From Candidatus Bilamarchaeum dharawalense (GTDB lineage Archaea > Micrarchaeota > Micrarchaeia > Anstonellales > Bilamarchaeaceae), in contig CABMJJ010000009.1 of the NCBI GenBank assembly GCA_902386555.1, positions 275,680 to 339,679 on the forward strand: DNA of 64,000 nt, given 5' to 3'. Position 1 is the first letter of the stretch. Each line of letters opens with the position of its first letter. The translations under genes were made by a program, and so were the position numbers. Of the stretch, positions 9,866 to 19,065 are shown in pieces. The notes under the pieces are model-generated. The model was not told the DNA's origin. It searched no databases and worked only from the letters and a program-made list of their open reading frames with translations.

Positions 9866-10616
9866 TGTCTATCAAAGATGGCAACGCTTTCTTTGATTTG
9901 AGAGTATCACGCATGTCGCAGATTAATTTTTCCTTTAGCTTATGGTATTCTTCAGAGCTGAATTGGCAATTGCCAATCAGATAGCTCTTGTTTCTCTGAT
10001 TAAATGAAAACATGCAATTGGTACAATTTTCTAAACTTCCTGTGAAATAACAATCAGAAGCAACATAATTTCTGATGGTTTCCATGCATCGTACATTCTT
10101 GTAGGTTTCAAAAGTCTTGATATTGAACTTGCTTGCTTCCCCAATGGCATTGCCACCAAAAATATACTCTGCAAATCTTAGTACTGAGGAATAGGCAACA
10201 AACTTGCAATCGTAAACATCTTGTGTTTTGTAGATAAATGAGGAATTTATGCATCTGTTGGAAGTTTCGACCTGACGCGAATTGCCAAGAACAACATTGC
10301 CAATGTAGAATGCCTTTTCCTTTGCCACTGCGATGATGGAGTCCAGATCTTTTACATCATCGATGTTGAATTTGGCCTTGCCAACTTCTCTCATATACTG
10401 ATCCATTTCGTCAAGACTAAGGAATTTGGAACCACTAGGGACTTTATCAGATGAGACAATAACGTCTTTTCCAGAAATTGCTGATTTTTTCATTCCGAAT
10501 GGTTCAACATATCGCAAAAGCCATTCTTCGTAGTTTTTGAGCTCGCCCAGCTCGTCTCCTAGCAATACTTTGCAGGTTTTTTTCCAAGCAGTATTTATTT
10601 CCGGGTTCATATTCAC
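9840..10616 (-). CDS. Cys-rich repeat protein, N-type half
   Basis: INTAWKKTCKVLLGDELGELKNYEEWL, KSAISGKDV, NCMFSFNQRNKSYLIGN, ends LPSLIDIVNGDVHG. Confidence 0.8.
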   Translation of the reverse strand: MNMNPEINTAWKKTCKVLLGDELGELKNYEEWLLRYVEPFGMKKSAISGKDVIVSSDKVPSGSKFLSLDEMDQYMREVGKAKFNIDDVKDLDSIIAVAKEKAFYIGNVVLGNSRQVETSNRCINSSFIYKTQDVYDCKFVAYSSVLRFAEYIFGGNAIGEASKFNIKTFETYKNVRCMETIRNYVASDCYFTGSLENCTNCMFSFNQRNKSYLIGNCQFSSEEYHKLKEKLICDMRDTLKSKKALPSLIDIVNGDVHG

Positions 10617-11395
10617 TGCCCCACATTGAAAATGTTTAATTTCAGGCCTTTTGTTTGCTCCAGTTCCTTGTGAATGTAGCCCAAAACCATTTGTTTTATC
10701 TCCATATACCTGTCTCTGCCAACTTCTACATTGCAGATGGCATACCTCTTGGCTTTTACATTAAAGCAGAACATGCAATTGTTCAAATTCTCGCAATTAT
10801 GGCAGAACAGGGAATCGGTACAATTGGTGCAATCGCTCATCTCAAAGCAACGATTGAGATTTTCAGAATTGTAGCATTTAATACAAAACTGAGATGAAAA
10901 TGTGTAGAAGGTACCAATGCTGTAATCAGATTGTCTTGGCCAGAAGCAATAGTAGCAGTATTTTGATCGAACCATGGCAACGGATTTGTAGCAATAATGG
11001 GAAGAATAGTAGAAATCACAATCAATAAGGTTGCTGCACTCTCCATATTTGGTATTAGGAGTAACTGTGGACAGTTTTTGCAGAGTGTTTTTTGCATTGG
11101 AAAGATTTAGTTGTTCGAGATCAGCTGGGGAAAGCTGCTTTTTACCCTGGATATCATAGCCTTCTTCAATGGTAAGAATATTGTGTTTTATATCTCTGTA
11201 AAAATCAAATGGCGGAAGATAGATTTTCTCCCTACTCATCACTGACTCTCCATATTCATTTGTGGAAACATTTTCGGTGAGCCATTTTTCGTAGTCTCTG
11301 AAATTACCCAGTTTTTTTCCTAAAACAACTGACGTGATGGTTTGGAAAGTCTTCTCCAAATCAGCTTCTAACTTTGAATCAACCATTCCAATCAC
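10613..11395 (-). CDS. Cys-rich repeat protein, C-type half
   Basis: YCFWPRQSDYSIGTF, CHNCENLNNCMFCFNVKAKRYAICN. Confidence 0.8.
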   Translation of the reverse strand: MIGMVDSKLEADLEKTFQTITSVVLGKKLGNFRDYEKWLTENVSTNEYGESVMSREKIYLPPFDFYRDIKHNILTIEEGYDIQGKKQLSPADLEQLNLSNAKNTLQKLSTVTPNTKYGECSNLIDCDFYYSSHYCYKSVAMVRSKYCYYCFWPRQSDYSIGTFYTFSSQFCIKCYNSENLNRCFEMSDCTNCTDSLFCHNCENLNNCMFCFNVKAKRYAICNVEVGRDRYMEIKQMVLGYIHKELEQTKGLKLNIFNVGQ

Positions 11396-12167
11396 CTTTT
11401 CCGCTGAGAATCTGAATTACAGATGGTAGTTTTTTCTTTTTCTTCAATTCATCTGCAAATTCTTTGACCAATTTGGCCTTGAGACTAGCGTATTTGTCCT
11501 TTGCAAGTGGCACATTCCCAATGAGATAGTGTTTATTTCTTTGATTGAAGGAGAAGATGCAATTGGTGCAATCTTCAAGACTTGCCGAGTAATAGCTATC
11601 TGATGCAACGTTGCAGTGATAGGTTTCCAAGCATCTAATCTGTTTGTGTGGATCAAGGACTTTTATGCAGAATTGGATCTCTCCACCAAAACAGCATCCG
11701 AATGAATATTCGGGGCTGCGGATAGATGTTGTATAAGCAACATATTTCCCATCGTAAACATCCTGACAACCGATGGCATAGACAGTATTGACACAGCGAT
11801 GGGAATTGAGAATGTTACTTGAATTGCCCAAAACAATGTTTCCTGCATAAACCACCTTTTCCTTTGTAGCACGGACAAGAGAATCGATATCTTTGATGTC
11901 ATTTATGTTAAAAGGCAAGGAGGCGGTTTTTTTAGCATAGGCTTCCATTTCGTTGTGTCCAATAACCCTTGCTGTTTTCGGAACCCGATTGGATGAGATG
12001 GTAACATCGGTTCCAGATAGGATAGATTTCCTTTTCACTATGGGATCGGTATAGATCTTGAGATAGTCAGCAAAACTGTTTAGATCTCCAATTTCTTCCC
12101 CAAGAAGAACTTTGCAAGTAGACCGCCAGGATTTGTCAAGTTGGGCCAAAATCAAAGTATCAGTCAT
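11379..12167 (-). CDS. Cys-rich repeat protein, N-type half
   Basis: Start refined to MTDTLILAQLDKSWRSTCKVLLGEEIG; NCIFSFNQRNKHYLIGN; ends LPSVIQILSGKGDWNG. Confidence 0.8.
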   Translation of the reverse strand: MTDTLILAQLDKSWRSTCKVLLGEEIGDLNSFADYLKIYTDPIVKRKSILSGTDVTISSNRVPKTARVIGHNEMEAYAKKTASLPFNINDIKDIDSLVRATKEKVVYAGNIVLGNSSNILNSHRCVNTVYAIGCQDVYDGKYVAYTTSIRSPEYSFGCCFGGEIQFCIKVLDPHKQIRCLETYHCNVASDSYYSASLEDCTNCIFSFNQRNKHYLIGNVPLAKDKYASLKAKLVKEFADELKKKKKLPSVIQILSGKGDWNG

Positions 12168-12960
12168 GTTTTTCACCTGGTTTCCCAATGGAGTAGATAT
12201 CAAAATCTAATGCTCTTGTTTTCATCAACTGGCTTGTGATTGTTTGTAAAAGAATTTTTTTCACGCGCATGTATTGCTCCCGCCCAACTTCTATATTTCC
12301 AATTGCATATCGTTTGTTTTTCACATTAAAACAAAACATGCAGTCGGTCAGGCCTTCGGAATTGTGACAAAACAAAATATCACTGGAATGGTAACAGCCG
12401 TCTACCTCGAATGCACGGGTAACTTTAACTGAATTGTAGGTATGGATACAGAATTGGGAATATGGGGTGTTGTGACAACCGAACATATTCTGGGAGTACA
12501 TTGTGTAGTTGGAATATGCCACGTTCTTTATGCCGCCATAAAGATCATCACCATAATAGAGAAACATACCGTCACCTGCACCGCCGCATTTGTCAACATT
12601 GGTATAGGTTCTCCACCGGTAGTTGCCAATCGCATAGGCAATTGGAGTAACTATTCGGGTCATCATGTCTTTGAGATCAGAACTTTTAATGTCATCAAAA
12701 GTAAATTTGGTTTGGTTTACCATGCCCATTTCTTCCATGGAAATTGATCGTTTTGTAGAAATTTTCCTTCCCATGAAGTTTAGTGTTGGAAAATTCCACA
12801 CGATCTTGTCACTAACTGCGGATTTGGCTGGATGGGGAAGTGGAATGTGTTTTCCAAGCCAAGAGCCATAATCATCAATACCACTAAGAGATTCGCCAAG
12901 AAGGATGCGGGTGGTATTTGAAAATTCCTTTTCCAGTTCAGGCCAGACCATTTTAGCCAC
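12160..12960 (-). CDS. Cys-rich repeat protein, C-type half
   Basis: CHNSEGLTDCMFCFNVKNKRYAIGNIEVGREQY. Confidence 0.8.
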   Translation of the reverse strand: MAKMVWPELEKEFSNTTRILLGESLSGIDDYGSWLGKHIPLPHPAKSAVSDKIVWNFPTLNFMGRKISTKRSISMEEMGMVNQTKFTFDDIKSSDLKDMMTRIVTPIAYAIGNYRWRTYTNVDKCGGAGDGMFLYYGDDLYGGIKNVAYSNYTMYSQNMFGCHNTPYSQFCIHTYNSVKVTRAFEVDGCYHSSDILFCHNSEGLTDCMFCFNVKNKRYAIGNIEVGREQYMRVKKILLQTITSQLMKTRALDFDIYSIGKPGEKHD

Positions 12961-13726
12961 CCCTCTCTTCGCCGATGATATCCATTATGGAAACTGTTCG
13001 GTGCTTTTTTTTCAAGTCCTGTGCCATTTCTGAAATAAGCTTTGCTTTCAAAGCAGCATACTGTTCCTTGCTTAACTGTACATTCCCAATCATGTTTCTT
13101 TTGGCATGCACATTGAATGTGAACATACAATCTGACGAACCGTTTGCATTATGGCAGAAATAACAATCAGAGCTGCTGACAGTAAGGCTACACTCAAAAC
13201 AGCGCTTAAGCGAATTGTTATAGAGACATCGTACCAGCATGGAACTGTCCCCACTTGAAGTTGAGGCAAAACAATAGTCGTTGTTTCTCAGCATGTAGCA
13301 GTAGGCGATATATTTTCCATTTACAATCATGGATGAATCCAGAACATAATTGCTATCTGTAATATTATCTGAATTTTCAACAAACTTCGAGTTGCCAAGC
13401 ACTTTGTTGCCACTGTAGATAAATTTTTCTTCAACTGCCTCAAAAAGAGAATCAATGTCCCTGATCTGGTTAACATCAATTGGTTTTGATAGGATGGTTG
13501 CACCAGTGATTTCGTCATTGTAATCAAAGAATTTGGCTTCTTTAGGATAATGATTGGAAGTAACGAATATGTTTTTTCCAGAAATAATGGATTTCACTGA
13601 TTTGCCAACCAGTGGTTCTTTCAAATAATCATAATAGTCCTTCATCTCACCCAATGGCTCCCCGAATAGTACTTTTGTTGTTGATTTCCAAGACTGATTA
13701 ATTACATCATAAGCTTTGTCCGCCAT
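12953..13726 (-). CDS. Cys-rich repeat protein, N-type half
   Basis: VINQSWKSTTKVLFGEPLGEMKDYYDYL, SIISGKNI, CMFTFNVHAKRNMIGN. Confidence 0.8.
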   Translation of the reverse strand: MADKAYDVINQSWKSTTKVLFGEPLGEMKDYYDYLKEPLVGKSVKSIISGKNIFVTSNHYPKEAKFFDYNDEITGATILSKPIDVNQIRDIDSLFEAVEEKFIYSGNKVLGNSKFVENSDNITDSNYVLDSSMIVNGKYIAYCYMLRNNDYCFASTSSGDSSMLVRCLYNNSLKRCFECSLTVSSSDCYFCHNANGSSDCMFTFNVHAKRNMIGNVQLSKEQYAALKAKLISEMAQDLKKKHRTVSIMDIIGEERGG

Positions 13727-15306
13727 AGTCTCTTCCTCCCTCCACCGAGAGTAAAGATATCCAAACCAAGTTCCTTATTTTTTTCAAGTTCATCAAGAAT
13801 CTGGTTCAGTACTGCTGCTCGTATGGATTTGTATTTGTCTGGTGCAAGTGCACCGTTGCCAATTGCATAGCGTAGGTTTTTTGCATTAAAACAGAACATA
13901 CTGTCTCTGACATTTTCACAATTATGGGCAAAATAAACGTCTGAGCAATTGTTGGAGGCATCTACTTCAAATGCTCTGGAAAGATTAACCGAATAATATG
14001 TGTGAAGACAGAAACTGGAGGTGAATGAAAGCCCGCAGCCATACATATATTTTGAATTTCTTGGCCAGTAGGAAAATGCAACATTATCATTGAAAGATGC
14101 AATTGGACAGTAATAGCAATTTACTGAAGTATTGCATAATGGAACAACAATAAGATTTTTTGTTTCTCCAAGCTGGCCTTCTGGATTGAAATATGCTATT
14201 TTGCCAATTGATTTTGACAGACTAGAGATCGAATCGATGTCTTCAACATCAAGTTGCATGTTTTCGCCCAACTCCCAGTTCTCCCATTGCGTGACCAGAC
14301 GATCTCTGGAATAAAGATGGAACGGGGATGTTTCACCAAGATAGACGGTTTTTCCACTTGCCAGGGACTTTTCCTCGCTGATGTGGGGGACATGCCTCAG
14401 AAGCCATTCCTTGTAATCATCAATTTTTTCTAGTTGCTTGCCAAAAAGTAATGATGTTGTTTTCTGGAATCCCAATTCAATTGGTTCTTTGTTCTTCTGA
14501 TCCCTATCACCGGAAGGACTGAACCCTTTTGGAACCTCTAGTGCCTTGCAGCTTTTGGATGCGAATTCCATAAGCGACGGGAGTTTTTTCTTTTTTTCAA
14601 ATTCGCCTCTCAATTCCTCAAGAAGTTTTGCCTTTAGAGACAGGTATTTATCTTTTGAAAGTTGGATATTGCCAATAACATTTCGCTTGTTCTTTAGATT
14701 GAATGAGAATAGAACATCTTGAGAGCCCTGGACACATGAACTGAAATAGCAGTCACTTGAATCATAGCACTTCCAAGCTTCTAGACATCTTGATTGCTTA
14801 TGGGTTTCAAATGCCCTTACGGTGCTGGTAGTGAAAGCATCGCTGACTACACCAAAAAGATATTTGCTTCCTCTACAATAGGAGCAGTATGCCATGTATT
14901 CTGAATCATAGATAAAATTGGAATTGTAAACATAAAATGAATTCTGAACGTCGGAACTCTTTTCCACATGCTTGGAATTAGCAAGAACAACATTGCCACA
15001 GTAATAAAGCCGTTCTTCTAAGGCATCTAAAATCGAATCTATATCTTTTACCTGGTTAATGTTCAATGGCTCCTGTTTTTTCCCATAATCAACTTCGTCT
15101 AATGAGAGGAATTTGGCATTGTCAGCATAGTCTGAGACTGCACAATACACTTCTTTTCCCGAAAATGCAGACTGTTTGTTTTTAAGTGGAACAAGACCTT
15201 CAGAAAGCCAATCTGCATAATCGTCAATATCACCAACTTCCGCACCAAGAAGAACTTTCATGGTTGATTTCCATGAACGATTAATTGCATCCTTTGTTTG
15301 GTTCAT
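13702..15306 (-). CDS. Cys-rich repeat protein, fused N-type + C-type
   Basis: Two half-domains; second has FSYWPRNSKYMYGCG and MFCFNAKNLRYAIGN. Confidence 0.8.
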   Translation of the reverse strand: MNQTKDAINRSWKSTMKVLLGAEVGDIDDYADWLSEGLVPLKNKQSAFSGKEVYCAVSDYADNAKFLSLDEVDYGKKQEPLNINQVKDIDSILDALEERLYYCGNVVLANSKHVEKSSDVQNSFYVYNSNFIYDSEYMAYCSYCRGSKYLFGVVSDAFTTSTVRAFETHKQSRCLEAWKCYDSSDCYFSSCVQGSQDVLFSFNLKNKRNVIGNIQLSKDKYLSLKAKLLEELRGEFEKKKKLPSLMEFASKSCKALEVPKGFSPSGDRDQKNKEPIELGFQKTTSLLFGKQLEKIDDYKEWLLRHVPHISEEKSLASGKTVYLGETSPFHLYSRDRLVTQWENWELGENMQLDVEDIDSISSLSKSIGKIAYFNPEGQLGETKNLIVVPLCNTSVNCYYCPIASFNDNVAFSYWPRNSKYMYGCGLSFTSSFCLHTYYSVNLSRAFEVDASNNCSDVYFAHNCENVRDSMFCFNAKNLRYAIGNGALAPDKYKSIRAAVLNQILDELEKNKELGLDIFTLGGGRKRLWRTKLMM

Positions 15307-16868
15307 TTCATCCCACCTATTGTGAAAATGCTAAACCGGCAGTTCTTCTTCTGGAGAATTTCTGAACTAAGCTGCTCAAGAACAGATTCTTTGATTTTTG
15401 AATAATCAGCTTGGGGCAGGGATGTGTTCCCGATGGCATGTCGCTTACCTTTCACATTAAAACAAAACATCGAATCAGTTAGCCCTTCTGAATTATGGCA
15501 AAACAATGCATCTGCGCATTTGGTAGAGGTATCAACTTCCAAACAGCGGCTTAGGTACAGAGAATTATGGCAGTTGATGCAGAATTCAGAATTCATATTG
15601 CGGTAGCCACCAAAGATATACTTGGAACTGAACGCTGACGATATGACCCCCAAATTCTCGCTTTGAACAATGTCAAAGCCCTTGTAGATATTATTTGTGT
15701 AGTAGACCAAAGGAGACTGGATCGTGTTTTTGTTTACGCCATCCAGAATTTCTACTGAGAAATAGGCAATCTGACCAAGCTGGGAAGTGATGGAATCAAT
15801 CGACCCTAGAGCAGACTGGTCCATGACGATCTTGCCCAGTTCCAGCCCTTCGTTTAAAGTCACAAAAAGGTCTTTTGGAAATAATGAAATGGCATAAAGA
15901 TCTGGATGGGAGGGACGGTAGGTTGTGCTGCCAAACATGGTTTGTATTGGTTCCATCTTCATTTTTTCAGAGGCAAGCCAGTTTTCATATTCTGTGATTG
16001 ACCCCGGCTCTTTTTTCAGAATAATTTTGAAGGTGGATGCAAAACTTTTCTCAATGGGTTTCATATCACTGCTTTCCTGTTTTTTTGGAACAGAAATTGG
16101 AGGTTTTTTTCCAGATTTGCTTCTGTTTACAAGTTCAAACAATGATGGATATTTTTTGTTGGTTTTTAGCGACTGGATAACTTCGGAAAGAAGTTTCTTT
16201 TTCAAGTCAAAGTATTTATCTCGTGAAAGTTGGACATTGCCTATCTTGTGTTTCTGGTTTCTTTGAAAAAAGCAGAACATTAACTCGCTAGAATTCACGC
16301 ATTGGTTTGAAAAGTAAAGATCGCTACAATCACCAATAATATGACTTTCGAAAATTCGCTTGCAATTGAATCCGCCGAAAAACCGTATGGTAAATTCTGT
16401 CTTCCCAAACCAGCCTGATCCGAAAATGTTCTTGCTACCAAGGCGGATAAGCGAGGAATAGAAGACATTTGTCGATTCTGAGACATTCAAAGAATTTGCA
16501 ACATAATTGGAATCCATCACAAGATCAGATGATTCTACGAATTTTGAATTTCCTAGAACTCTGTTACCGGTGTAGGCCCATTCCTCTGAAACTGCACGAA
16601 CTAGAGAGTCTATGTCTTTGATATCGTTGATGCTTAATGGTTTGGATGTTGAGATTTCATCTGCTGAGATTACGTTTGCCAACTTAGAATAGTCTGATGC
16701 AAGGTAAACTTCCTTGCCAGAAATAGCAGATTTAGAAATTTGTGGTTTGGGGCAGTATTCTGCCAACCAGTCCTCATAGTCTCTAAGCTCGCCCAGTTCC
16801 TCTCCTAGAAGAATCTTGCACGTAGACTTCCAGGATCGGTTGAGTGCTGAGTAGAGCTCGGAATTCAT
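15303..16868 (-). CDS. Cys-rich repeat protein, fused N-type + C-type; first ORF of the minus-strand array
   Basis: Two half-domains; ATGA overlap (15303-15306) with next ORF. Confidence 0.8.
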   Translation of the reverse strand: MNSELYSALNRSWKSTCKILLGEELGELRDYEDWLAEYCPKPQISKSAISGKEVYLASDYSKLANVISADEISTSKPLSINDIKDIDSLVRAVSEEWAYTGNRVLGNSKFVESSDLVMDSNYVANSLNVSESTNVFYSSLIRLGSKNIFGSGWFGKTEFTIRFFGGFNCKRIFESHIIGDCSDLYFSNQCVNSSELMFCFFQRNQKHKIGNVQLSRDKYFDLKKKLLSEVIQSLKTNKKYPSLFELVNRSKSGKKPPISVPKKQESSDMKPIEKSFASTFKIILKKEPGSITEYENWLASEKMKMEPIQTMFGSTTYRPSHPDLYAISLFPKDLFVTLNEGLELGKIVMDQSALGSIDSITSQLGQIAYFSVEILDGVNKNTIQSPLVYYTNNIYKGFDIVQSENLGVISSAFSSKYIFGGYRNMNSEFCINCHNSLYLSRCLEVDTSTKCADALFCHNSEGLTDSMFCFNVKGKRHAIGNTSLPQADYSKIKESVLEQLSSEILQKKNCRFSIFTIGGMK

Positions 16869-16999
16869 GTACTACTACGCTCTGTAACTATATAATAGAA
16901 TAACACCGTTGTAGGACGGTTTTGATTTGATTGAGGGATTCGGAAACCCCTTCAACCCCACATTCAATCGACTCGAACGCAGATTACAAACCCCGAAAA

Positions 17000-17716
17000 T
17001 CAACGCATTACTCTGAGTATATCATTCAAAACAGGGAGAAGTTTTTTCTCTGCTTTTCTTAAAAGTTCAGCACAAGTTGATGGACTAATCCCAAGCTTTT
17101 GCGATAATTCTTCAATGCTTATCTTTTTTGGTTCCTCGTAATAGCCATACCTGCAGGCAAGATCAAAAACTTCCATTTGCCTATCAGTTAGAAGTTCGCT
17201 GGCAAATTTTAATTTGCTAAAACCCGAGGTACGGAAACTATCTAAAGAAACTGCCTGGGATGGTTCTAAATATCGCTTTGACTTGATTTTAAGATCATAA
17301 CCGTGTTCCTTAACCAGTTCCATGAAATCTTTCAAATTTTTGAAATTTGGGGCAAGCATGGTAACATAGTCTACTCCCGCCTCGGTATAGGTCGGCTCAA
17401 TCCACATTGTTTTTGTCTTGGCTAAGGCAGGTGCAGTGGCAAGATCTTTACTTTGTCTTATGGAGAGTTGGGATTTGTGAGGACCGATTAGGATTATCGA
17501 TACTTCTTTGACCTTTGTTTGCCTTTTCCATAGATCAACCACTGTCCTAAGATGAGAAGTGTCCACTTCGAAAAGGTTGGTAATTGTTTTTTCGTCCTGA
17601 CCAATAGTTGCCAACCACTTAATTTTTACATCCTTAAGCTTGTCAGTTACTGCAATAGAAGTACAGTCATGGATTTGTTCCAGTTCAACAATAAGTGGCT
17701 GCGTCTTCTCGCTCAT
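17000..17716 (-). CDS. Bacterio-opsin activator-type HTH transcriptional regulator
   Basis: LTDRQMEVFDLACRYGYYEEPKKISIEELSQKLGISPSTCAELLRKAEKKLLP. Confidence 0.8.
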   Translation of the reverse strand: MSEKTQPLIVELEQIHDCTSIAVTDKLKDVKIKWLATIGQDEKTITNLFEVDTSHLRTVVDLWKRQTKVKEVSIILIGPHKSQLSIRQSKDLATAPALAKTKTMWIEPTYTEAGVDYVTMLAPNFKNLKDFMELVKEHGYDLKIKSKRYLEPSQAVSLDSFRTSGFSKLKFASELLTDRQMEVFDLACRYGYYEEPKKISIEELSQKLGISPSTCAELLRKAEKKLLPVLNDILRVMR

Positions 17717-17747
17717 AAAATAGATTCGCAGGATCGATTTTTATAGA

Positions 17748-18884
17748 TTAGCTGGCTGCCCGGAAAGCGGGTCGCTTTATAGGAAGTATAGTCTCGCCAG
17801 AATTTCGATGTGGTTTAATCCTTCTGCAATCTTCAGCAAATGCTTCTCGTGCTCTCTTGCAAACATTGTCACAAATCCAGCCAGGTTCTTTTTCTCTTCC
17901 AGAATTAAGCCAGGCTTTTTCTTCGCGGACCATGTGTTCAAGCATAAGACGGAGGTTGGATACAATTTCACCAAAGCTATGGCCATATACATTTCCTTCA
18001 AAAAAATCAGGATTGGTAAAAGTCGTAGAGCCACAAAAAGTTAGATTACCCGTAGGTGTTAAACGAAGCTTAACACGGGATAAATCAGACAGGCCTTTTT
18101 CAGATTTTTTAAATGCTTGATAGACTTCGGGTTTTACAAGAGTATGATCAGATAAAAAGCTTGGAAGATCACAAGCTCGGCCAGTTGGTCTGAGTGATTT
18201 ATTAACAATTTCAACATCAAGAAACGGTTTTGTAAGAATCCTTGGACTACCATCAGGATTGTGACGTCTTCCCTCTTCAAAAACAGCAAAATGGTCTCTG
18301 ATCCAGAGCCAGAGGGGAGTTTGAAAAAGTTCTGGTTGAGTAAGATGAAGGAAGTCGGCACGAAGTAGCGGATCCGAAGGTAGATGCTCTTCAGGAAAGC
18401 AAAGTAGTTTTAGAGCTAATTTATCAGGAAGCATACCTCCAAATGTAAGCAGGGCTTGTCTGATTCTATCATCATGACCAATACAGCCATAGGGATGGTG
18501 AGTAACCTCAAGATGGACCTGTCGCCCCATTAGTCTAATTTCTTCTACTGCATCTGCAAATCTTTCAAAATCCAGATGGGGATTCAGACCGCCACTAAGA
18601 AGATTTATACGGCCTACAAATTGAGCAAGCGCAAGCATGAATCCAGGTAAATCGCTGTGATAGGTAGGATCTCCACCACCCAACAAATTCAGAACTTTCC
18701 TTCTATTTAACGGATTTGATTGGGTATGGGGAACAAACAAACCAGATTGGAATAGCTGGACAACATCTTCAGTTGGTAATTCTTCACCCTTATGTTTGCT
18801 GTTCTCTGCACAATGACGACAACCATTACAACAGCTAGAAGTTGGATCAATCTGATGGATGGTAAGGGATTTTGGTTCGTCCAT
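17748..18884 (-). CDS. Radical SAM-like protein
   Basis: N-terminal SCCNGCRHC (C-x3-C-x2-C), NLLGGGDPTYH, LLSGGLNPHLD, C-terminal Cys cluster CDNVCKRAREAFAEDC. Confidence 0.7.
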   Translation of the reverse strand: MDEPKSLTIHQIDPTSSCCNGCRHCAENSKHKGEELPTEDVVQLFQSGLFVPHTQSNPLNRRKVLNLLGGGDPTYHSDLPGFMLALAQFVGRINLLSGGLNPHLDFERFADAVEEIRLMGRQVHLEVTHHPYGCIGHDDRIRQALLTFGGMLPDKLALKLLCFPEEHLPSDPLLRADFLHLTQPELFQTPLWLWIRDHFAVFEEGRRHNPDGSPRILTKPFLDVEIVNKSLRPTGRACDLPSFLSDHTLVKPEVYQAFKKSEKGLSDLSRVKLRLTPTGNLTFCGSTTFTNPDFFEGNVYGHSFGEIVSNLRLMLEHMVREEKAWLNSGREKEPGWICDNVCKRAREAFAEDCRRIKPHRNSGETILPIKRPAFRAAS

Positions 18885-18959
18885 TTTATTTATTGTGTGT
18901 GGAAAAGTATATAAATATGATCTTATATCAGAGAGAAAAAGAAATTTAAACTTTGAGCA

Positions 18960-19048
18960 CTATTTAACATTTGTTAAATAGCAGCTTTTTTCTAAAAAAG
19001 CTGCGCAAATGGTTTGTTGAAAATTTCGCTTGCGAAATTTTGGCAAAC
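18960..19048. repeat. Three consecutive palindromes: CTATTTAACA-TT-TGTTAAATAG (18960-18981), CAGCTTTTTT-CT-AAAAAAGCTG (18982-19003), AAAATTTCGC-TT-GCGAAATTTT nested in GTTTG...CAAAC (19012-19048)
   Basis: Direct reading; lies between divergent radical-SAM-like gene and INO1. Confidence 0.85.
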
Positions 19049-19065
19049 TTCGGAAAGTGATTTTT

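Noticed and set aside
9080-12960. Split Cys-rich half-ORFs as decayed (frameshifted) remnants of fused genes
   Set aside because: All six are intact, conserved end to end, strictly alternate N/C and have start/stop overlaps, so functional separate proteins are more likely than decay.
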